Shown one piece after another: positions 59,627-64,000 of a stretch of 64,000 nucleotides of DNA. Position numbers and translations under genes: made by a program. Each line of letters opens with the position of its first letter. Within the stretch, counting starts at the first letter, position 1. Under the pieces are notes generated by a model. The model had not been told where the DNA came from. It searched no databases and was given only the letters and a program-made list of their open reading frames with translations. The stretch is from Palsa-965 sp044448685 (GTDB taxonomy: Bacteria > Bacteroidota > Bacteroidia > Palsa-965), in contig JBIOHC010000011.1 of NCBI GenBank assembly GCA_044448685.1, positions 1 through 64,000 on the forward strand, read 5' to 3'.

Positions 59627-60362
59627 CAAATGCTCCAGACCGTTTCGCCCGGGAGCCAGATACTGTTCCGGATGTGGTACAGCTGCTCCAAAGGAAGAAG
59701 ATCCGGAGCACAGTGCCGGGAAAAACTCCCTGAATGCCATGCTCTGGTTTTATGGGAGCCTGCTTGTCTTTATATTCATCATTCGTAAAATCGAATCAGT
59801 GCAGGGCCCCGAATGGGCATTCGGGATCGATATTCTCTTCGCCCTCCTGGTCCTTGGGTTTGCACTGAAAAGTTACAGGGAACTTCTTCCTTTGCTTAGG
59901 GTGAAAGATTTGGAAATAATAAAGATCATATCGGTTGCAATTACTGCCATCCTCTTCGGATTCCTGGTTATCCAGATCAGTACATGGCTTCATCAGAATT
60001 TGTTCCATTCCGGACAGTACAACGAAATGTACATGTTTGAAGACTCTGCCTTTCCACTCTTGTTTTCTATTCTCAGTATTGCTGTACAGCCTGCATTTTT
60101 TGAGGAACTGGGATTTCGCGGACTGATTTACAGCCATATCGAAAAAGCGGGCGGTGGTGCTGCCGCATTACTTGTTTCCAGCTTTATGTTCGCAATCCTT
60201 CATCTCAATATAATTTCCCTGCTCTGGCTTGTACCGGCCGGACTTACTTTCGGATGGTTGCGCCAGCGCTACAACACAATCTGGTATGGAATAACCGGTC
60301 ATTTTTTCTATAATTCAACCATTGTTGTGATAGACTTCTACAGCCGGGCGCATCTGCATTGA
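59598..60362 (+). CDS. Zinc-ribbon CPBP-type intramembrane metalloprotease
   Basis: This is a 254-residue protein. An N-terminal zinc ribbon (C9, C12, C23, C26; LCSKCSRPF, YCSGCG) precedes six to seven membrane helices. The CPBP/ABI motifs are complete: FFEELGFRG (E169, E170, R174), FAILHL (F198, H202) and HFFYN (H235, N239). The family includes CAAX-type proteases, bacteriocin-immunity and regulatory proteases. The zinc-ribbon fusion and the adjacent zinc-ribbon membrane gene suggest that the two act as a pair at the inner membrane. Confidence 0.9.
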   Translation: MTRQQTVLCSKCSRPFRPGARYCSGCGTAAPKEEDPEHSAGKNSLNAMLWFYGSLLVFIFIIRKIESVQGPEWAFGIDILFALLVLGFALKSYRELLPLLRVKDLEIIKIISVAITAILFGFLVIQISTWLHQNLFHSGQYNEMYMFEDSAFPLLFSILSIAVQPAFFEELGFRGLIYSHIEKAGGGAAALLVSSFMFAILHLNIISLLWLVPAGLTFGWLRQRYNTIWYGITGHFFYNSTIVVIDFYSRAHLH

Positions 60363-60701
60363 TAGCAATCGTTACCGTATCAGGCTTACAAACGTGATAA
60401 GAAAGATACAGATTCCAGCCAGTCAAACTGACACCATTGCCGCAGGAAGGGGAATGATATATGTCAGGGAGAAAAAATTACCGCTTACCCAACCATTTCT
60501 GTCTCAGGTTTAAAAAGTCTGTCAATAAAGGGCGGGTAGTGCAGATAAAAATGCCAGTTTGCCCAAGGAGTGACAGAAGTCATGTTAATTTACCGGCAAC
60601 TCATGTGTCTATGATGATGGTCATATTATATTATTCAGATCCGGAATACTTTTGGTATAGGAAAACAGAGTACTGATTTGTAAACCCTCAAAATTAAGAC
60701 C
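60363..60701 (+). other. 339-nt intergenic region
   Basis: No credible gene was found. A 71-codon frame (60461-60676) lacks a plausible start context and protein-like composition. The cytochrome promoter element (60647-60654) lies near its end. I see nothing else. Confidence 0.5.
60647..60654 (+). promoter_or_regulatory. Promoter -7 element of the cytochrome c gene
   Basis: TACTTTTG is an exact -7 match, 47 nt before ATG 60702. No TTTG is found at the -33 distance. Confidence 0.45.
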
Positions 60702-61085
60702 ATGAAAATCGTATTTATTTGTTTAATGGCAGTTTTTTACTCAGGAACAGTTAACTGGGTAGCTCCTAAAGATGCAGATGCAATGACCAACCCTAGAAAG
60801 GGTCATGAAGAAGAAGCCATTGCAGCCGGAAAAAAAATATTCAACACCAACTGTGCCACCTGTCACGGTGAAAAAGGAAAAGGTGATGGAGTTGCTTCGG
60901 CTGGCCTTACTCCAAAACCAGCCAATTTTACCCACCCGGAAGTGGTGAAAGAATCGGATGGAGCCCTGTTCTGGAAAATTACAAATGGTAAAGCTCCTAT
61001 GCCAGCCTGGGAAAAGCAGTTAAAGCCCGAACAACGCTGGGACCTGGTTTGCTATATTCGTTCCCTGCAAGCAAAGAAAAAATAA
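60702..61085 (+). CDS. Monoheme c-type cytochrome
   Basis: This is a 127-residue protein with a signal peptide (about 1-20). The heme site is NTNCATCHGEKGKGDG (CATCH), and the likely distal ligand is the methionine in GKAPMPAWEKQL. C-terminal helix QRWDLVCYIRSLQ is typical of class I cytochrome c. It is a soluble periplasmic electron carrier or a small subunit of a c-type-dependent enzyme. No partner oxidoreductase gene is adjacent, so the electron donor and acceptor are not defined. Confidence 0.93.
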   Translation: MKIVFICLMAVFYSGTVNWVAPKDADAMTNPRKGHEEEAIAAGKKIFNTNCATCHGEKGKGDGVASAGLTPKPANFTHPEVVKESDGALFWKITNGKAPMPAWEKQLKPEQRWDLVCYIRSLQAKKK

Positions 61086-61148
61086 GCTTTCTTTAAAAGT
61101 TTGTCATACCCTTTAGGACAACCCCGGTTTGCCAAAAGCAGACCTGGG

Positions 61149-62666
61149 TTATTTTGTGCGGTAAGCACCGAGATCGATCTCCGGCATTTTGCAGACGGCA
61201 CAAAGTGAACATTTAGAGTATGTTATCCAGTGATCCCTTTCATTGAAAGGGTATTTGTTCACATAGGGCTTGAGCAGGAGTTTCTGCCTTATCCATAATG
61301 TAGTGCTTTGAGGGCTGGAGAGATAAAATTTCAAAGCCCTCAGCGGTTGACGCATCATATCCCTGCGGGTCATTGGATAACGGCTGATAAGCCTCACACA
61401 AACAATATCCAGGTTTTTTTCAAGACTCAGTTCCTCATACACATCTACCCTTAGTCCATAACCAATACTGAGTAAATCTCCTCCCCACATTTTCTGAAAT
61501 GCAAGCAGGAGCCTTCTCCCTGAAGTGCTGATGAGTAATTTAGAAGAAGCAGCAGATTCCTTTTTCCGTTCTATGATAAACTTTTTATCCTGATAATAAA
61601 TGTGAAACAGGGCATCGCCTTCCACATCTTCCAGGTGAAGCATGAAGTCTGTATCTTTCAGTACAGTAGCGTGATAGAGTTCCTTGTTAATATTAGTCCA
61701 GTAAGCAAGCTGGCTGAGCAGCTCATCAAGCTCCGCTTCCGGAAAGAGGGCAGGTCTGTTCACTTCATTAATTTCCTTCTCATAATGACGGTAGGCCATC
61801 TGTTCCTGTTCCTCTTCTGAAACAGCATGAAGAGCGGAGTTAATTTCAACAGAACCTTCTTTTACTGTATCGCCGGGATAAAGAACAAGCATTTCGGTAA
61901 ACGAGGTGTTTTGATAATGGGTCCGGTAATAACCGGCTACAGCGTTCCTGGAAAACTTAACACGATTTATCCATTGATTCTCCCGTTTCAGCAATACAAA
62001 ACCGGGTGCAATGGGTAAAGCATAGGCTGGCTGCAGGTAGTTGGTAAAGGTGCAGAAATTATTCGCGAAATATTGTTCTCTGAGCTGACCAGTTTCCGTA
62101 TCATTCTTGCCCGGATAACGAATCTGGTTAGGGAAATAACTGGCACCGCTCCAGCCGGATACTAAGTAAGTGATGACCGGCCAACGTGTCTTAATTTTTT
62201 CCAGCATAAAACGAGCCGCATTTTCATGATTGGAGTTCAGGGCATCATTGATATTGACCAGTACTTCTTCCCCGTATTTAATGACAATGACACTCTCAAG
62301 GGAAAAACTGATATAAGTGATTTCTATTTCCTGAAAATAATAGGTCTTAAAATTAACGGCTTCTGTTACCTCTCCAAACCCCAGGTGCTGCATAAAAGGA
62401 CGAATGCCCTCCCTCCATTGAAAAGGGAAAAAAATGCTGGATTTTTTATCCAATGCCTTCAGTGTTGAAGTATGCAGATGATCTTCATGTCCATGTGATA
62501 TCAGGATAACATCGGCATCCAGTTCTTCCGGTTTCATTGCCGGAAGAGGCCATAAAAACCACTGCTTGTCATAGGCAGGATCTTTCAACCAGGGATCCAT
62601 CAGCAATTTTGTCTTGCCGCAGATTACCAGAAAACAGGAATGAGAAAGATATTTGATTTGAATCAC
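61149..62666 (-). CDS. MBL-fold metallohydrolase, UlaG/CMAH-like, with Cys-rich tail
   Basis: This is a 505-residue cytoplasmic protein. The N-terminal half (1-260) is a metallo-beta-lactamase fold: YLSHSCFLVICGKTKLLMDP, the HxHxDH motif ISHGHEDHLH (H58, H60, D62, H63), and YLVSGWSGASYFP. The arrangement resembles the UlaG and CMP-Neu5Ac hydroxylase groups, without an N-terminal Rieske domain. The C-terminal half has no clear family and ends in a cysteine cluster (C486-x2-C489-x2-C492), which could bind iron or zinc. Substrate unknown; I infer a hydrolase or metal-dependent oxidoreductase. Confidence 0.83.
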   Translation of the reverse strand: MIQIKYLSHSCFLVICGKTKLLMDPWLKDPAYDKQWFLWPLPAMKPEELDADVILISHGHEDHLHTSTLKALDKKSSIFFPFQWREGIRPFMQHLGFGEVTEAVNFKTYYFQEIEITYISFSLESVIVIKYGEEVLVNINDALNSNHENAARFMLEKIKTRWPVITYLVSGWSGASYFPNQIRYPGKNDTETGQLREQYFANNFCTFTNYLQPAYALPIAPGFVLLKRENQWINRVKFSRNAVAGYYRTHYQNTSFTEMLVLYPGDTVKEGSVEINSALHAVSEEEQEQMAYRHYEKEINEVNRPALFPEAELDELLSQLAYWTNINKELYHATVLKDTDFMLHLEDVEGDALFHIYYQDKKFIIERKKESAASSKLLISTSGRRLLLAFQKMWGGDLLSIGYGLRVDVYEELSLEKNLDIVCVRLISRYPMTRRDMMRQPLRALKFYLSSPQSTTLWIRQKLLLKPYVNKYPFNERDHWITYSKCSLCAVCKMPEIDLGAYRTK

Positions 62667-62742
62667 AGAAAAAGGAACGGATAAAGAAGTGAATTATTGT
62701 CTGCTCTTAAAAATCCATCCTGATAATATGTAAAGAATGAGA

Positions 62743-63297
62743 TTATTCCAGGTCGTTAAGCCTGGAATAAATCAAGGTATCCTCAAACCGTCCATGGTGA
62801 TATTCATAGTCTTTTAGGTAAGCTTCCTTGATGAATTTACTTTTCTCGGCCAGACTAGCTGAAGCTTTGTTCCGGGCCATGATGACAGCTTCTATAGAAT
62901 GCAGCTTCATGGAATTGAAGCCATAGTCAATAATTTTTTCCAATGCTTCCTGCATCAACCCCTGACCGTGATAATTCTTGTTCAGGATATATCCAACTTC
63001 AGCCCGATGATTGACAGGAGTTGAACGTACAAAACCACACATTCCTATAAAACCGGGTTTGTTTTTCAACTCCAGTCCCCAGCTGATGCTTTCATTTTTC
63101 CGGATACCGGCGGCAATCAGTTCAATCACTTCCAGTACATCGGCCGGAGTTTTGGCAACAGGACGTGGAATGAACTGCATGGACTCTTCATCCGATCGTA
63201 TCAGAAAAAAATCATCCGCATCCTCCGGGGTAATTTGTCTGAGCAACAACCGTTCGGTTTGCAGTACTGGAAAAGGATCAAAACAAAAGGTTAGCAT
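62743..63297 (-). CDS. GNAT acetyltransferase, RimJ/RimL-like
   Basis: This is a 184-residue protein. The GNAT family pattern is TERLLLRQITPEDADDFFLI, then SWGLELKNKPGFIGMCGFVR, the acetyl-CoA-binding GYILNKNYHGQGLMQEALEK (the Q/R-x-x-G-x-G/A site reads YHGQGLMQ), and HSIEAVIMARNKASASLAEK with EYHHGRFEDTLIYSRL at the end. This subfamily acetylates the N-terminus of ribosomal proteins or other amines. A minus-strand TATCTTTA (63324-63317) may be the -7 box. Substrate unknown. Confidence 0.92.
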   Translation of the reverse strand: MLTFCFDPFPVLQTERLLLRQITPEDADDFFLIRSDEESMQFIPRPVAKTPADVLEVIELIAAGIRKNESISWGLELKNKPGFIGMCGFVRSTPVNHRAEVGYILNKNYHGQGLMQEALEKIIDYGFNSMKLHSIEAVIMARNKASASLAEKSKFIKEAYLKDYEYHHGRFEDTLIYSRLNDLE

Positions 63298-63459
63298 GGT
63301 CTTGTATATTAATGGGTAAAGATAGGTTTTCCGGATACAGATTGTGTAATGCGTTGAATTTCAGTGATATTAATAGACAGGGCCAGAATGTTAGGAGATA
63401 CCTTTTATGACATTCCGGATTAAAAATGTCAATCTTATGCAAGCATAATATTATTTTTA

Positions 63460-63467
63460 TATTTTTG
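63460..63467 (+). promoter_or_regulatory. Promoter -7 element 7 nt before the MarR gene
   Basis: TATTTTTG is an exact -7 match that ends 7 nt before ATG 63475. A very short or absent leader is expected. Confidence 0.5.
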
Positions 63468-63474
63468 TTGAGCG

Positions 63475-63963
63475 ATGACCAAGAAGCATACCGAGACGAT
63501 AGATTCGAAATTAAAGACTGCCTGGTATGTTGTAAGTCGGATGTATAATACAGAAGCGGTGTTGCATGATGCCACGATAGCCATGGCACATTTCATACTG
63601 AATGTGGACAGTGAAGAAGGCTCTTTTGCCTCGGATATTGCCCCTCAGTTGGGAATGGAAAGCACGTCACTGTCGCGTATTATCCAGTCTATGGAGGATG
63701 CAGGACTTATTATACGCAAATCGGAACGGGAAGACAAACGTAAAATACGCATCTTCTTAACGGCAAAAGGCAAGGCACAGAAGGAGCTGGCCAAAACAGG
63801 GGTACGGAATTTTAACCGTCTGATCGAGAACCGTATCGGGAAACAAAGGATAGAAGATTTTTTCAGGACTATTGATGAAATTGTGGAGGTGGCCGATGAG
63901 CGTTACAAATCACTCAAAGAAGAAAAAAACAAAAAGAAAAATGGCATCATCCGCAATGTCTGA
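63475..63963 (+). CDS. MarR-family transcriptional regulator
   Basis: This is a 162-residue protein with the MarR winged helix (about 35-110; DSEEGSFASDIAPQLGMEST, SLSRIIQSMEDAGLIIRKSE) and the wing (REDKRKIRIFLTAKGKAQKE). Helices at both ends give the dimerisation interface. The C-terminus is strongly basic (KEEKNKKKNGIIRNV). In Bacteroidota this MarR type often precedes fatty-acid beta-oxidation genes, but the window ends here, so that context cannot be checked. It probably represses a divergent or downstream operon. Confidence 0.93.
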   Translation: MTKKHTETIDSKLKTAWYVVSRMYNTEAVLHDATIAMAHFILNVDSEEGSFASDIAPQLGMESTSLSRIIQSMEDAGLIIRKSEREDKRKIRIFLTAKGKAQKELAKTGVRNFNRLIENRIGKQRIEDFFRTIDEIVEVADERYKSLKEEKNKKKNGIIRNV

Positions 63964-64000
63964 TTGGCACAACGGAATGCACTTATTTACCAAAGCACTA
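63964..64000 (+). other. Right window edge
   Basis: Thirty-seven bases remain. An ATG at 63977 opens a frame to the edge (MHLFTKAL), too short to judge. Confidence 0.3.

Noticed and set aside
59598..60362. Abortive-infection (defence) gene
   Set aside because: CPBP proteins are sometimes labelled ABI, but no defence genes are nearby; only the protease motifs are supported.
60461..60676. 71-codon frame before the cytochrome gene
   Set aside because: No supporting motif, and it overlaps the cytochrome promoter region.
61120..61150. Terminator between the cytochrome and MBL genes
   Set aside because: The 9-bp arms have a mismatch and a 13-nt loop, and one arm runs into the MBL stop codon; too weak to list as a feature.

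Overview
The window reads as chromosome of a member of the Bacteroidota, probably an environmental Chitinophagales- or Sphingobacteriales-like organism. The evidence is seven predicted type IX secretion (T9SS) cargo proteins with C-terminal sorting domains, SprB repeats, bbp2-type outer-membrane porins, DUF4349/DUF4907/DUF2889 proteins, and many upstream matches to the Bacteroidota promoter (TTTG, about 19-21 nt, TAnnTTTG). I saw no rRNA, tRNA, insertion sequence, prophage or CRISPR array. Gene density is high and strands alternate often.

Region by region. 1-5.6 kb (minus): edge of a WG-repeat protein, a SUKH-TPR protein, a membrane-anchored TPR/HTH regulator and a soluble TPR-SpoIIE phosphatase. 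5.7-9.7 kb (plus): two porin-like barrels and the ammonium channel Amt, closed by a strong bidirectional terminator. 9.7-15.1 kb (minus): a T9SS cargo protein and an overlapping pair of envelope proteins of unknown function. 15.4-18.8 kb: two small unknowns and a membrane TPR-SpoIIE phosphatase. 19.0-27.6 kb: a T9SS cysteine protease carrying its own chagasin-like inhibitor domain, a small cargo partner, unknown proteins, a lipoprotein and an IPT-domain cargo protein. 27.7-33 kb: a PAS-GAF-PAS histidine kinase, a NarL-type regulator, a receiver-only paralogue, a STAS-like protein, DUF4907, DUF2889 and a GreA-like protein. 33.2-38.3 kb: a calcium-repeat barrel joined to a third TPR-SpoIIE phosphatase, small unknowns and DUF4349. 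38.4-45.3 kb: a T9SS GH25 lysozyme, a VTT membrane protein, an erythromycin-esterase homologue, a structured 411-nt non-coding stretch, an NTF2-like protein, and a PAP2 / toxin-23-like / Tat LD-carboxypeptidase operon. 45.3-55.3 kb (minus): a large repeat cargo protein with a coupled small partner, then an 11-repeat SprB adhesin whose gene overlaps a heptosyltransferase gene, which overlaps a Kdo-transferase gene. 55.3-64 kb: YhcH-family protein, alpha/beta hydrolase, TPR protein, a zinc-ribbon gene interrupted by an in-frame stop next to a zinc-ribbon CPBP protease, cytochrome c, an MBL-fold enzyme, GNAT and MarR.

Themes. (1) Envelope-to-cytoplasm signalling: three TPR-SpoIIE phosphatases (two membrane-anchored), one membrane-anchored TPR-HTH regulator and a DegS/NarL-type two-component set. 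(2) Surface and secreted proteins: adhesin, protease and lysozyme exported by T9SS, with no T9SS machinery in the window. (3) Envelope metabolism: LPS core transferases, PAP2, LD-carboxypeptidase. The most unusual items are the inhibitor-protease fusion, the adhesin/LPS overlapping tricistron, the nonsense-split zinc-ribbon gene, the toxin-23-like protein in a peptidoglycan-type operon, the structured region at 41.9-42.3 kb and several genes whose -7 promoter element lies 5-7 nt before the start codon.
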